Origin: Bradyrhizobium sp. Ash2021
Lineage (GTDB): Bacteria; Pseudomonadota; Alphaproteobacteria; Rhizobiales; Xanthobacteraceae
Length of the DNA: 64,000 nt
Reading direction: 5' to 3'
Assembly: GCF_031202265.1 (NCBI RefSeq)
Contig: NZ_CP100604.1
Span: forward strand, 6,306,501-6,370,500
Positions 1 through 8,317 of this stretch are shown piece by piece. Both the position numbers and the translations under genes were made by a program. Within the stretch, counting starts at the first letter, position 1. Each line of letters starts with the position of its first letter. The notes below the pieces were generated by a model, which worked only from the letters and a program-made list of their open reading frames with translations, did no database searches and was not told where the DNA came from.

Positions 1-1
1 G

Positions 2-361
2 GTGATCGTGCTCGGCAGCGCGACGTTGCTCACCAACGATCCGCGTTTCGTGCTGGCCAAGCCTGCGATCGGGCATTTTGCGATCGGCGCCATCATGCTC
101 AAGCGCGGATGGCTGCTGCGCTATCTGCCGCCGATCGTGACCGAGACCATTCCGGAATATGCCACGCTTGCAGGCTTAGCGTGGGCGGCGCTGATGTTCG
201 CGCTCGGCTGTGGCACCATCGCAGTGGCGCTGACCGGCGACATGAAGCTGTGGACATTCTATGTGACGGTTGTGCTGGTCGGCGCGAAGATTGCGGCCTT
301 CGCCATCCAGTATGTGGCGTTCCGCATCCTGGTAACGAGCCGCCTGCGCGCCGCCACTTGA
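2..361 (+). CDS. Septation protein A / YciB-like membrane protein (3' part)
   Basis: Only the C-terminal 119 residues lie in the window; the frame is open to the left edge, so the GTG at base 2 is an internal codon and not a true start. The protein is hydrophobic, with about three membrane segments. It carries a DPRF...KPAIGHFAIGA stretch like the middle of YciB (IspZ, intracellular septation protein A), a multi-pass inner-membrane protein of about 180-200 residues linked to cell division and envelope integrity. The stop is the TGA at 359-361. The assignment rests on the membrane pattern and this motif. Confidence 0.65.
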   Translation: MIVLGSATLLTNDPRFVLAKPAIGHFAIGAIMLKRGWLLRYLPPIVTETIPEYATLAGLAWAALMFALGCGTIAVALTGDMKLWTFYVTVVLVGAKIAAFAIQYVAFRILVTSRLRAAT

Positions 362-471
362 TGGCCGCATTCACCACACCATAGGCTTCAGCAGCGAGAT
401 AGGTTATACCGCCGCCCGAGTTTGGAACTCAGAACCATTCCGGTTTACTGGGAAATATTGGGGAGACAGCA

Positions 472-768
472 ATGGCAGTGGACGGCAACTGGAACATCGT
501 GATGACCACGCCGATGGGCGAGCGCAAGGCGACGCTGACCTTGACGAACAATGGCGGCACGCTGACGGGCACCCAGGGCGCCGACGGCAATTCCGGCGAA
601 ATCTTCGACGGCACCGCCAGCGGCGACGACGTCGCCTGGAAGATCTCCATCACCAACCCGATGCCGCTGACGCTGGCCTTCACCGGCAAGGTGTCCGGCG
701 ACAGCATGTCCGGCGAAATGGGCATCGGCCCGATGGGCAGCTTCCCGTTCACGGGAACGCGGGCGTAA
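472..768 (+). CDS. Conserved hypothetical 98-residue protein
   Basis: A small protein rich in Gly, Thr and Asp with alternating polar and hydrophobic residues, as expected for an all-beta fold such as a small lipocalin-like barrel. It contains the phrases MTTPMGERKATLTL and SGEMGIGPMG. There is no signal peptide or membrane segment. A purine-rich GGGGAGA lies about 8 bases before the ATG. It stands alone between the YciB-like gene and the convergent fumarase gene. The coding signal is clear but no function can be assigned. Confidence 0.7.
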   Translation: MAVDGNWNIVMTTPMGERKATLTLTNNGGTLTGTQGADGNSGEIFDGTASGDDVAWKISITNPMPLTLAFTGKVSGDSMSGEMGIGPMGSFPFTGTRA

Positions 769-773
769 CTGGT

Positions 774-897
774 CTCGTGTCCCGGACGCGGTGCAGCGCG
801 TAGCGCTGCTCGGCAGAGCCGGGACCCACGCCGGGACATGGACCCCGGATCAGCAGCGCATCACTTCGTGCTGCGTAGCATCCGGGGAACGCGCCCC
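774..897. repeat. Dispersed palindromic repeat, family A
   Basis: Intergenic sequence made of short inverted repeats (tgtcccggacgcg, gcagagccgggaccca, accccggatc...gatccgggg type arms). An inverted, related copy lies at 8120-8315. Such elements sit between convergent genes in Bradyrhizobium-type genomes; here it separates the 98-residue protein from the fumarase gene. Confidence 0.6.
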
Positions 898-2550
898 CTA
901 CCCCAGATTCAATTCCTTGAAGAAATCATTGCCCTTGTCGTCGATGATGATGAAGGCCGGGAAATCCTCGACCTCGATCCGCCAGATCGCTTCCATGCCG
1001 AGTTCGGGATATTCCACCACCTCGACCTTCTTGATGCAGTGCTCGGCGAGGTTGGCTGCCGCACCGCCGATCGAGCCGAGATAGAAGCCGCCGTGCTTCT
1101 TGCAGGCCTCGCGCACCGCGACCGCGCGGTTGCCCTTGGCCACCATCACCATCGATCCGCCCGCGGCCTGGAACTGGTCGACGAAGGAATCCATCCGTCC
1201 CGCGGTGGTCGGGCCGAACGCGCCGGAGGCGTAGCCGTCAGGCGTCTTGGCGGGACCGGCGTAATACACCGGATGGTTCTTGAAGTAGTCGGGCAGCGGC
1301 TCGCCTTTTTCCAGCCGCTCGCGCAGCTTGGCATGCGCGGAGTCGCGCGCGACGATCATCGTCCCGCTCAAGGACAACCGGGTCTTGATCGGGTGCTTTG
1401 CAAGCGTCGCCAGAATATCCTTCATCGGCTGGTTGAGATTGATCTTGACGACCTCGCCGCCGAGCGACTGTTCGACCGCGGGCAGATACTGCGCCGGATT
1501 ATGCTCGAGCTCCTCGAGATAGACGCCGTCCCTCGTGATCTTGCCGAGCACCTGGCGATCCGCCGAGCAGGACACGCCAAGCCCGATCGGCAGCGACGCG
1601 CCGTGGCGCGGCATCCGGATCACGCGGACGTCGTGGCAGAAATATTTGCCGCCGAACTGCGCGCCGACGCCGAGCGACTGCGTCATCTTCAGAATCTCTT
1701 GCTCCATCTCCAGATCGCGGAAGGCGTTGCCATCGGCCGAGCCGTGCGTCGGCAGCGCGTCGAGATAGCGCGCGGACGCCAGTTTTACGGTCTTCATGCA
1801 GAGTTCAGCCGAAGTGCCGCCGATCACGATGGCGAGGTGATAAGGCGGACACGCCGCGGTGCCGAGCGTCAGCACCTTCTCCTTCAAAAACGCCAGCAGG
1901 CGATCTTTTGTCAGAACCGACGGTGTCGCCTGGAACAGAAAACTCTTGTTGGCGCTGCCGCCGCCCTTGGCCATGAACATGAACTTGTAGGCGTCATCGC
2001 CCTCGGCATAGATCTCGCACTGCGCCGGCATGTTGTTGGCGGTGTTCTTTTCCTCATACATCGACAGCGGCGCCACCTGCGAATAACGCAAATTACGGCG
2101 CAGGTAAGCATCACGCGCCCCTTCCGACAGCGCGGCCTCGTCGTCGCCATCAGAGATGACGTTGCAGCCCTTCTTGCCCATGATGATCGCGGTGCCGGTG
2201 TCCTGGCACATCGGCAGCACACCGCCGGCGGCGATGTTGGCGTTCTTCAGGAAGTCGAAGGCGACGAACTTGTCGTTGTCGCTGGCCTCCTTGTCCTCGA
2301 GGATCGAGCGCAGCTGCTTCAGGTGCCCGGGCCGGAGGTAATGATTGATGTCGCCGAAGGCGGCCTCGGACAGTGCCCGCAGCGCCTCGCGCGACACCAC
2401 CAGCATGTCCTTGCCGAGCACGTTTTCGACCCGCACGCCCTCGGCCGTGATCTTCTTGTAGGGCGCGGTATCCGCGCCAAGCGGGAACAGCGGCGTGTGC
2501 TTGTAGGGCGGGACGGGCTTTGGGTCAGGAAAGGCGGTGGGGGCGTTCAT
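898..2550 (-). CDS. fumA: Class I fumarate hydratase (iron-sulfur, dimeric type)
   Basis: 550 residues, the usual length for single-chain class I fumarase, which interconverts fumarate and malate in the citric acid cycle using an oxygen-sensitive 4Fe-4S cluster. The N-terminal alpha domain has a MCQDTGTA motif (Cys near residue 115, a cluster ligand in the family). A second cysteine region lies in the middle (VSCSADRQ), and the C-terminal beta domain has GPTTAGRMD. The ATG at 2550 is preferred over an in-frame GTG at 2595, because the extra 15 residues look unstructured and family members begin near MNAP. The gene is monocistronic and convergent with upstream plus-strand genes across a repeat. 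Confidence 0.93.
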   Translation of the reverse strand: MNAPTAFPDPKPVPPYKHTPLFPLGADTAPYKKITAEGVRVENVLGKDMLVVSREALRALSEAAFGDINHYLRPGHLKQLRSILEDKEASDNDKFVAFDFLKNANIAAGGVLPMCQDTGTAIIMGKKGCNVISDGDDEAALSEGARDAYLRRNLRYSQVAPLSMYEEKNTANNMPAQCEIYAEGDDAYKFMFMAKGGGSANKSFLFQATPSVLTKDRLLAFLKEKVLTLGTAACPPYHLAIVIGGTSAELCMKTVKLASARYLDALPTHGSADGNAFRDLEMEQEILKMTQSLGVGAQFGGKYFCHDVRVIRMPRHGASLPIGLGVSCSADRQVLGKITRDGVYLEELEHNPAQYLPAVEQSLGGEVVKINLNQPMKDILATLAKHPIKTRLSLSGTMIVARDSAHAKLRERLEKGEPLPDYFKNHPVYYAGPAKTPDGYASGAFGPTTAGRMDSFVDQFQAAGGSMVMVAKGNRAVAVREACKKHGGFYLGSIGGAAANLAEHCIKKVEVVEYPELGMEAIWRIEVEDFPAFIIIDDKGNDFFKELNLG

Positions 2551-2668
2551 GGGGGACTCGCAAGTTGAGGTTCCGGACGCGTCCACGGACGCCACGCCGG
2601 CGATAGAGCCGTTCTAAGCACTTTTGGGAGAAAAGGAAGGTTCCGGATGCCTCAGGAGCAATGCTTCC

Positions 2669-2892
2669 TCACCCCTTCCCTTCCTGCTTTTCCGCATAGG
2701 CGTCCACCAGCGCGCGGATCATGCGCTGGTAGGGCGCGCGGCGCGTTTGAAGAACGATCGCTGCGACATGCTCAACGTCACCTTCACGTTGTCCTCGCGC
2801 AGCACCAGCCGGTCCGGAGATGGCAGAAAATCCTCGACGATCCGGACCCGGCCGACCGCGCCCTTGCTGAATTTAACCGTTGGCTGTTTCAT
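2669..2892 (-). pseudogene. Frameshifted CopG/BrnA-like ribbon-helix-helix antitoxin
   Basis: The frame from the ATG at 2892 reads MKQPTVKFSKG...VRIVEDFLPSPDRLVLREDNVKVTLSMS...FFKRAARP and stops at 2719. The adjacent frame then continues PYQRMIRALVDAYAEKQEG to a stop at 2669. Joined, the two parts match the layout of CopG-like regulators (DFLP-P-L...VKVTLALS...FF...PYQRMIR.LLD.YA). Compared with that layout several codons are missing near FFK...PYQ, which breaks the frame. No toxin gene is next to it. It could still be a truncated 57-residue product. Confidence 0.6.
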
Positions 2893-2983
2893 AGACCGCC
2901 GATCGCGGTCACGGCACGTATTGACGCGCTCGCGCGGACCTTGCATGAACCTTGCGTGCGCGTTTCAGTGCCGCGGGGGTATT

Positions 2984-3475
2984 ATGACAAAAACACTGCG
3001 CAACCGTTTCGTACCGGACGTTCGTTCGGCGATGTTCGCCGCCATTTTTGCCGTACTGGCCGTATTGACGATCTCTCCGGCCCGCGCCGATCCCTGCGAC
3101 GATGCCGCAAAGCAACTCGCCGATCAGATCGACGGCCTCAAGGTCAACTTCAAGGCCGCCAATATCGTCTATCTGACGCACCCGGCGGCAAAAGAGCTGT
3201 CGCTCGGCTGCCGCGGCCAGGATTACTCCAACGAGCTCTACGCCAAGGGCGACCGCAAGCCGAAGCCCGCATTTTACGATCTGGTCGGCCGCGCGGCGGC
3301 GATCGTCTTCACGGTGCCGAAAGACGACACCACGACCGGCACCACGCGCTGCCTCAAGCGCATGGGCATCCTGCGCGGCGACAAGGTCAGCTTTCGCTAT
3401 CGCCGGCTCAACATGGAATGCACGCGCACCAAGACCGACGCGTCGATCGCGGTGACGCGCGACAAGGACGAATAG
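2984..3475 (+). CDS. Secreted conserved hypothetical protein
   Basis: 163 residues with an N-terminal signal peptide: basic MTKTLRNRF, a hydrophobic AAIFAVLAVLTI core, then a cleavage region SPARA-DP. The mature part has four cysteines (near DPCDDAA, LGCRGQ, TRCLKRM, MECTRT), which suggests disulfides and a periplasmic location. The ATG at 2984 follows a GGGGGT ribosome-binding stretch and gives a clean signal peptide; longer in-frame starts would bury it. No known domain was recognised. The gene diverges from the broken antitoxin gene. Confidence 0.7.
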   Translation: MTKTLRNRFVPDVRSAMFAAIFAVLAVLTISPARADPCDDAAKQLADQIDGLKVNFKAANIVYLTHPAAKELSLGCRGQDYSNELYAKGDRKPKPAFYDLVGRAAAIVFTVPKDDTTTGTTRCLKRMGILRGDKVSFRYRRLNMECTRTKTDASIAVTRDKDE

Positions 3476-3639
3476 GCCTGCAGCCAGCCACGCCGGAACG
3501 CCGAGTTCAATAAATTTGTAATGAAATCGGAGCCTCCCGTTCACTGTTCGACGGGATCGGCGGCGATGCTGCGTGGTTGAAGCGCCGGATTCATAAATCG
3601 TTCGCTTCAACCCGGCCAAGGTCGGAGGCAACGAAAAGG

Positions 3640-3831
3640 ATGTTTCCGATGACGATCGCAAGTGTTGCCGCGCCGGTGCCGGTCGCGCCGCCGCAATCGA
3701 GCGCGCCCAATCCGCCCGACAAGACGCCTGACGCGAACGCCGCTGCGGCCGACGGCACGCGCCTGCCGCAGCCGACGGTGCTGGCCGCACTTCCGCCCGG
3801 ACAGGGAACGCGGATCGACCAGCTGGTCTGA
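3640..3831 (+). CDS. Small Pro/Ala-rich hypothetical protein
   Basis: 63 residues from the ATG at 3640, with GGAGG about 12 bases upstream and AAAAGG directly before it; a second in-frame ATG at 3649 would give 60 residues. The composition is rich in Ala and Pro (VAAPVPVAPPQ) and looks disordered, ending in ALPPGQGTRIDQLV. There is no signal or membrane segment. It may be a genuine small rhizobial protein, but the evidence is only the ribosome-binding site and an open frame. Confidence 0.45.
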   Translation: MFPMTIASVAAPVPVAPPQSSAPNPPDKTPDANAAAADGTRLPQPTVLAALPPGQGTRIDQLV

Positions 3832-3953
3832 GCTGCAAAAGGCAATCTCCAAACGTCATACGCGGGCATAGGCGAGCGGAAGCGACGCCGTCCTTCAGAC
3901 GGCTATGCTCGCGTATCCATCTTTCTTCATGAGAAGTTTTTCGAAGCGGATGG

Positions 3954-4016
3954 ATTGCCGGGAGCGCAGACAAGTTTACGCAGTCTGCGCAAGGGCAGAC
4001 TGCTATGCCCGGCAAT
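3954..4016. repeat. Palindromic intergenic element, family G
   Basis: Nine-base arms attgccggg (3954-3962) and cccggcaat (4008-4016) enclose an inner dyad gcgcaga/tctgcgc. The transcript could fold into a long hairpin. It lies 70 bases upstream of the ICMT-like gene. Confidence 0.55.
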
Positions 4017-4085
4017 GGCGGTAGTGAGTGCCGCAAGTTTGCCGAAAAAACGCGCGATCATGCTGATCCCTCAAGGGACACAAGC

Positions 4086-4760
4086 ATGATCGCAAAGCTG
4101 CTGCTGCAGAACACGTTCGTTGTCGTCGCCATGGGCGTGCTGCTGTTTGCGACCGCGGGCACGCTGCACTGGCCGGCGGCGTGGGTGTATCTGGCGACCT
4201 CTGCGATACTCGGCCCCGCCTGCGGATTGTGGCTTGCGCGAACCGATCCGGGGCTGCTGGCCGAGCGCATGCGGCTGACAGCGCGCGACGAACAGCCCGC
4301 CGCCGACAAGAAATTCATGCTGGTATTCGTCATCGTGGCATTCCTGTGGTTCGTCGCGATGGGACTGGACCGGCGGATGCAGGCCTCCGACGTACCCGTG
4401 GCGCTGCAGGTGCTGGGGCTGGCGATGTACCTGCTCTCGACCGGCTTCATCATGTGGGTGTTCCGCGAAAACTCCTTTGCCGCCCCCGTGGTCAAGGTGC
4501 AGGCCGAGCACCACCATCACGTGGTCTCGACCGGTCCATACGCGTTGGTGCGCCATCCCATGTACAGCGCCATCATGCTGTTTTTCGTCGGCGCGCCGCT
4601 GCTGCTGGGCTCCTGGTGGGGCGTGGCGATCGCGCCCCTGTTCGCATTGCTGTTCGCCATTCGCGCCCGTATTGAGGAACGGACGCTGATCGCGGGGCTG
4701 CCGGGCTATGCTGACTACGCCGCGCGCGTGCGCTATCGTCTGGTACCGGGAATCTGGTGA
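4086..4760 (+). CDS. Isoprenylcysteine carboxyl methyltransferase-like membrane protein
   Basis: 224 residues with five to six membrane segments. The C-terminal half carries the family signature: AEHHHHVVSTGPYALVRHPMYSA, followed by a hydrophobic hairpin and the acidic IEERTLI...YADYAARVRYRLVPGIW end. In the ICMT/PEMT superfamily this region binds S-adenosylmethionine and methylates a membrane-embedded or small substrate. The bacterial substrate is unknown, so a specific reaction cannot be given. The ATG at 4086 directly precedes the first membrane segment. The GFA gene starts 23 bases downstream and may be cotranscribed. Confidence 0.8.
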   Translation: MIAKLLLQNTFVVVAMGVLLFATAGTLHWPAAWVYLATSAILGPACGLWLARTDPGLLAERMRLTARDEQPAADKKFMLVFVIVAFLWFVAMGLDRRMQASDVPVALQVLGLAMYLLSTGFIMWVFRENSFAAPVVKVQAEHHHHVVSTGPYALVRHPMYSAIMLFFVGAPLLLGSWWGVAIAPLFALLFAIRARIEERTLIAGLPGYADYAARVRYRLVPGIW

Positions 4761-4783
4761 GAGCGTCTGGCGAGGGGGAAACG

Positions 4784-5143
4784 ATGCCCGACAGCAAGGT
4801 TTACACCGGCGGCTGCCATTGCGGCCAGGTGCGCTTCGAATGCACCACCGACATGGCGATGGTGACCGCCTGCAACTGCTCGATCTGCACCAAGAAGGGC
4901 CTGCATTTCACCTTCCTCCCACCGAAGAGCTTTCAGCTCCGCGCCGGTGAGGAAAATCTGCGCGAATATCTGTTCAACAAGCACGCGATCCGCCATCAGC
5001 TCTGCATCGATTGCGGCGTCGACGTGTTCGCGCGCGGCACCAAGCCCGACGGCACCGAAGTGGTGGCGCTGAACGTCAGCTGCATCGACGGCATCGAGCT
5101 TGCGAAGCTTGCGATGACGCCGATCGATGGCAGGAATCGTTAG
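4784..5143 (+). CDS. GFA family zinc-binding protein
   Basis: 119 residues with the GFA (glutathione-dependent formaldehyde-activating enzyme) cysteine pattern: GGCHCGQVRF, then TACNCSICTKKG, then CIDCGVDVFA. These cysteines bind structural and catalytic zinc in the family. Most members are of unknown substrate, so a formaldehyde-glutathione role is only a family label. The ATG at 4784 follows GAGGGGG; an upstream in-frame ATG at 4757 lies inside the preceding gene and is less likely. Probably cotranscribed with the ICMT-like gene. Confidence 0.85.
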   Translation: MPDSKVYTGGCHCGQVRFECTTDMAMVTACNCSICTKKGLHFTFLPPKSFQLRAGEENLREYLFNKHAIRHQLCIDCGVDVFARGTKPDGTEVVALNVSCIDGIELAKLAMTPIDGRNR

Positions 5144-5160
5144 TACCAAATCCAACGTTC

Positions 5161-5280
5161 GTCATTCCGGGGCGCGCGAAGCGCGAGCTATGATGTGCAA
5201 TTGCACATCTGAGAATCCATAACCACGATCGTGAGTATGGATTCCGGGCCTGCGCCCAAGCGGGCGCATCCCGGAATGAC
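5161..5280. repeat. Palindromic intergenic repeat, family C
   Basis: Perfect ten-base ends gtcattccgg (5161-5170) and ccggaatgac (5271-5280) bound an element with inner dyads (gcgcgaagcgcg, gtgcaattgcac). It lies between the convergent GFA and glutathione transferase genes. Transcripts from either side could fold here, so it may serve as a bidirectional terminator. A partial copy is at 6085-6139. Confidence 0.7.
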
Positions 5281-5284
5281 GGAG

Positions 5285-5989
5285 CTAAATATCCAGCGCC
5301 TTGTACCTGCGAAAAATCCCGTCCTCGTTAAACGCAATCCGCCGGTCGCTCGCCAGATACGCCTTGATGTTCGGCCGCGCCGCGACGCGGTCACGCAGGC
5401 CGATCAGGCCGGGTATTTCCCGCTCAAAGGCCTTCATGCGCTTCGGAAAAGCGTAGCCCAGCCCTTCCACGATCTGGAACAATGAGAGATCGACATAGGT
5501 CAGGCGGCGGCCGGTGACGTAAGCGCCGCCATTGGCCTTTAGCAGGCGCTCGAAATAACCCAGATATTTCGGCACGCGTTCTTTCCAGAATTCCTCGGTG
5601 CGCTTCTTTGCAGCCGCGCGCTGGTCTTCGTAATACAGCGAGGGCCCGAGCGGGTGATGGGTGTCGTGAATCTCCGACACGAAATCGGTGATCGTGAGCT
5701 GCAGCTGATGCAGCCACAGCTTTCCCGGCTCCGCCTTCGGCGCCAGACCATGGCGCGCGCCGAGATAGAGCAGGATGTTGGCGGTCTGCCCGATCACGAG
5801 CTTGCCGGCCTTGAGGAACGGCGGCGCAAACGGCGGCATGCCCTTGGCCTCCATCATCTTCATCATCGCACCCATGCCGTTGCCGCCGCGCGCGACATCG
5901 CTGTAGGCGGCACCAGCCTCTTCCAGCGCGAGCCGGACATATTCGCCGCGGCCCTGAATGCCCGGCCAGTAATAGAGCTGATAACGCAT
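5285..5989 (-). CDS. Glutathione S-transferase family protein
   Basis: 234 residues. The N-terminal thioredoxin-like domain starts with the sigma/mu-style YYWPGIQGRGEYVRLALEEAG, where the early Tyr and the GR.E..R turn form the glutathione site. GQTANILLYLG is the family's QS-like glutathione-binding turn. The C-terminal half is helical with YVTGRRLTYVDLSLFQ, the conserved Asp-containing N-capping motif of GST domain 2. The ATG at 5989 has GAGGGG 8 bases upstream; longer in-frame starts lack this. It is a cytosolic conjugating or peroxidase-type enzyme of unknown substrate. Confidence 0.85.
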   Translation of the reverse strand: MRYQLYYWPGIQGRGEYVRLALEEAGAAYSDVARGGNGMGAMMKMMEAKGMPPFAPPFLKAGKLVIGQTANILLYLGARHGLAPKAEPGKLWLHQLQLTITDFVSEIHDTHHPLGPSLYYEDQRAAAKKRTEEFWKERVPKYLGYFERLLKANGGAYVTGRRLTYVDLSLFQIVEGLGYAFPKRMKAFEREIPGLIGLRDRVAARPNIKAYLASDRRIAFNEDGIFRRYKALDI

Positions 5990-6084
5990 CGACGATCCCC
6001 TCGTGAATGTGAACATGACGGCTGGTCGCCAAGCTACATCCTGGGTGTCAACGCGCCAATCCACCGCCTTCCCTGTGCGAATGC

Positions 6085-6139
6085 CAGATGCGCAACTGCG
6101 CATCATAGTTTCGATGCTTCGCATCGCCCCGGAATGACA
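6085..6139. repeat. Partial copy of palindromic repeat family C
   Basis: The segment ends in cgccccggaatgac like the 5161-5280 element and contains gatgcgcaactgcgcatc and gatgcttcgcatc dyads, but lacks the other outer arm. It lies directly downstream of the secreted protein that ends at 6145, where it may end transcription. Confidence 0.5.
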
Positions 6140-6144
6140 GTCCG

Positions 6145-6831
6145 TCAATTCGCCGCGAAACAATACAGCAGGCCGTCGCCGCCGGTGCTCTTGAGGTCGG
6201 CCTGCGAACAGCCGCCGTCCGGCCCGCGCGAGGCATGCGAGGAGTTCCAGGATTTTGAGGCGTCGTCGTCGCGCAAGCCCAAGCGGTCGAAATGCCCGAC
6301 CATGGCAGCGCCCTGCGTCGAACTCGTCCAGTTCTTGCAGGTGCGGTCGTCGCCCACCGCGAACGCGGTACCGTCGGGCTGCGATCCCGTCAGCACGTCG
6401 TGGCGGTTCGGCGTATCGCCGCGGCCGTTGATGACCTCGCCCTTCTCGGAGAGCGCGGTCTGCTTCGTGAGGTTGTTGCCGCCGGAGTGCAACTCGGCGA
6501 CGTCCTTGGCAATCACGACGCCCCTGGAATTTTTCCACGGCCCCTTGCCGATGCGATCGCGCGCGTTCACGGCAGGCGCGCCGTCGGCCGCCTGGGTCGA
6601 GAGATAGGCGCGCCAGGTTTTCGGAGCGCCAAAGCCCGCGGCCTGTGCCAGCGTCTGGCAGTGATTGTCGGCGCCCGCCAGGCCGCCGAGGTTGCCGCCA
6701 TTGCCGATGCCGTTACTGGTCAGGAAGAAGCTGGTATCGGCCGATTGCGCCTGCGCCGGCTGCGCAGCGAGAGCGTACATGGCGGCGAGCGCGAAGCAGG
6801 CAGCCGACAGGACCTTCGCGAAACGGTTCAT
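6145..6831 (-). CDS. Secreted DUF1554 / endostatin-like fold protein
   Basis: 228 residues. A signal peptide (MNRFAKVLSAACFALAAMYALA, cleaved near AQAQS) precedes a domain with GIGNGGNLGGLAGADNHCQTLA, WRAYLSTQ, RDRIGKGPW and C-terminal cysteines near DRTCKNW, GGCSQAD and LYCFAAN. This spacing resembles the DUF1554 / C-type-lectin-like fold of secreted proteins. The likely location is periplasmic or extracellular, and the ligand is unknown. The ATG at 6831 follows GGGAGGA; the in-frame start at 6912 would hide the signal peptide. Confidence 0.7.
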   Translation of the reverse strand: MNRFAKVLSAACFALAAMYALAAQPAQAQSADTSFFLTSNGIGNGGNLGGLAGADNHCQTLAQAAGFGAPKTWRAYLSTQAADGAPAVNARDRIGKGPWKNSRGVVIAKDVAELHSGGNNLTKQTALSEKGEVINGRGDTPNRHDVLTGSQPDGTAFAVGDDRTCKNWTSSTQGAAMVGHFDRLGLRDDDASKSWNSSHASRGPDGGCSQADLKSTGGDGLLYCFAAN

Positions 6832-6929
6832 CGAAATCCTCCCAAGTGTTTTTTCAAGTGTTTTTTGGTTCGCAGGGATCAACCCGTCACGGGAGGTATT
6901 ATTCCTGCTCATCGACGACGAAATGAGGA

Positions 6930-6972
6930 ACGGAAAAACAAAAGGCGCCGCGGAATGAACCGCAGCGCCTTC
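6930..6972 (-). terminator. Rho-independent terminator of the Tim44-domain gene
   Basis: On the minus strand a GC-rich 12-base stem (aaggcgccgcgg at 6942-6953 against ccgcagcgcctt at 6960-6971, one mismatch) with a 6-base loop is followed by a T-rich run (ttttgtttttcc). It lies 48 bases past the stop of the gene at 7020-7988. Confidence 0.8.
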
Positions 6973-7007
6973 AGATGGTCACTTCAGATGTTCGCTTCAG
7001 ATGTTCA
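6969..7007. repeat. Three tandem 13-base repeats
   Basis: cttcagatggtca, cttcagatgttcg and cttcagatgttca follow each other without spacer between the Tim44-domain gene stop and its terminator. Units differ at one or two positions. It lies in the 3' untranslated part of that transcript. Confidence 0.8.
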
Positions 7008-7019
7008 CTTGGGCAATAA

Positions 7020-7988
7020 TCAGTTGGTCTGCTGGAGCGCCGAGAGTTCCCAGGTTGCGCCGCGCGGCCGCACGAAGGTCCAGACCTCGGTGATTTCGGA
7101 CGGCGTTTCGCTACCCTCGACCATACGGCCGGTGTTGCGATCCAGCGTCTTGTCGACCAGCGAGAACCGCATCGCCACGCTGGCGTAATCGGTATCGCCT
7201 TCGCGCCAGGCCTCCGCGAGATCGCCCTGCAGCAGCTTGACGTCGGAGGTCTTGTTGATGACGTTGCGGGCCTTGTTGGCCTGGATATCGTCGGTGAGAT
7301 ACTTGACCATCTCGGGCGTCGCCAGCGTATGCAGCCTGGCGACGTCCTCGTTCGACCACGCGGCCTGGATCTCGCCCAGCAATCGTTCGAAGGCCTCATA
7401 GTCCGCGGGCTGGATCTCGAGCGGCGCGCTGCTGCCCGACCCCAGTCCAAAGCCCATGGCCGAGCCGAAGCCGGATTGCGTACCGGGACCTACCGCAGGC
7501 CCGCCGGCATAGGCCGAGGCCGGTGTGTGACGGCGCTGCCACCACGACATCGCCATCCGCACCACGATGAAGATCAGGCCGATCTGCAGGAGCAGCCCGA
7601 AGATCGACGACAAGCCGCCGAGGCCGGAGAACATCCCGCCGCCGAACAGCATGCCGAGCAGGCCGGCGCCGAGGAAGCCCGCGGCGAGCCCGCCAAGCAG
7701 GCCTCGGCCCATTCCGCCGCGGTTGAAGAAGCCGCCGCCGTTCGCGGCCGGCGCACCGATCCCGGGGCTGCCCGGCTGGCTAAAGGTGCGGTTGAGCGGT
7801 TGCGCCGTGCCCGGCGCCGTGGTGGTGCTCGGAGGCGCGGAAAACGTCCGCGATCCCCGGGAGCCCGAGCCAAATCCGCCGCCGACGCGGGCGTCGGCCG
7901 ACGAGATCGCGATCACCAGCGGCACCGCCAGCGACAGAACGACGGCGATGGCCCGGACAATCCCGCGCGTGCGTTGCGAGAAATTCAT
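7020..7988 (-). CDS. Tim44-domain membrane protein
   Basis: 322 residues. An N-terminal hydrophobic segment (AIAVVLSLAVPLVIAISSADA) is followed by a Gly/Ser/Pro-rich linker, glycine-rich hydrophobic segments (LLGGLAAGFLGAGLLGMLFGGG) and a membrane helix before WWQRRH. The C-terminal 120 residues (EAFERLLGEIQAAWSNEDVARLHTLAT...ITEVWTFVRP) form a Tim44-like alpha/beta domain. Bacterial members are inner-membrane proteins of uncertain role; the mitochondrial relative helps protein import. The ATG at 7988 follows GAGGAAA. An upstream in-frame ATG at 8012 is less likely. Confidence 0.85.
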   Translation of the reverse strand: MNFSQRTRGIVRAIAVVLSLAVPLVIAISSADARVGGGFGSGSRGSRTFSAPPSTTTAPGTAQPLNRTFSQPGSPGIGAPAANGGGFFNRGGMGRGLLGGLAAGFLGAGLLGMLFGGGMFSGLGGLSSIFGLLLQIGLIFIVVRMAMSWWQRRHTPASAYAGGPAVGPGTQSGFGSAMGFGLGSGSSAPLEIQPADYEAFERLLGEIQAAWSNEDVARLHTLATPEMVKYLTDDIQANKARNVINKTSDVKLLQGDLAEAWREGDTDYASVAMRFSLVDKTLDRNTGRMVEGSETPSEITEVWTFVRPRGATWELSALQQTN

Positions 7989-8119
7989 GTCTGTTTCCTC
8001 AATCCCCGGCATGGGGAAGCGCCCTTAACATGGGCACAGTTGCCTAAAAGTGAAGCCGCAAACGGGAACCGCGGCTGCGGCCCTCGGTCGCGGGGACGTG
8101 ACGATAAGGGGCTTGTCAG

Positions 8120-8315
8120 GGCGCAGGTGCACCCTACTGCGATCAGTCTGGCAGCGTTTCCCGGGCGCTGCGCAGCACCACAAGCGCGTTCACGCGCGTC
8201 TTCGACGCGCTATGGTGATGCGCTGCAGACCCGGGATCGTGGTGAGACGATTTGGGTCCCGGCTCTGCGTTGCACCGTCAAGAAGCTGCAACGCGTCCGG
8301 GACACGGGGATGATG
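8120..8315. repeat. Dispersed palindromic repeat, family A, inverted copy
   Basis: Read on the minus strand this segment starts gtgtcccggacgcg and contains gcagagccgggaccca, like the copy at 774-897, but is longer with extra dyads (gcgcgttcacgcgc, cgtcttcgacg). With the remaining bases it fills the 329-base space between the Tim44-domain gene and cckA. No gene is visible in this interval. Confidence 0.6.
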
Positions 8316-8317
8316 CC

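Noticed and set aside
838..2568. A 576-codon open frame on the plus strand opposite fumarase
   Set aside because: It is the antisense shadow of a well-supported GC-rich gene and its product is a His/Arg/Leu-rich sequence without domains.
3954..4016. Possible small RNA because of the strong hairpin
   Set aside because: The structure fits a dispersed palindromic repeat and no promoter was recognised.
6969..7007. CRISPR-like repetition
   Set aside because: The units are 13 bases, adjacent and without spacers; no cas gene is present anywhere in the window.
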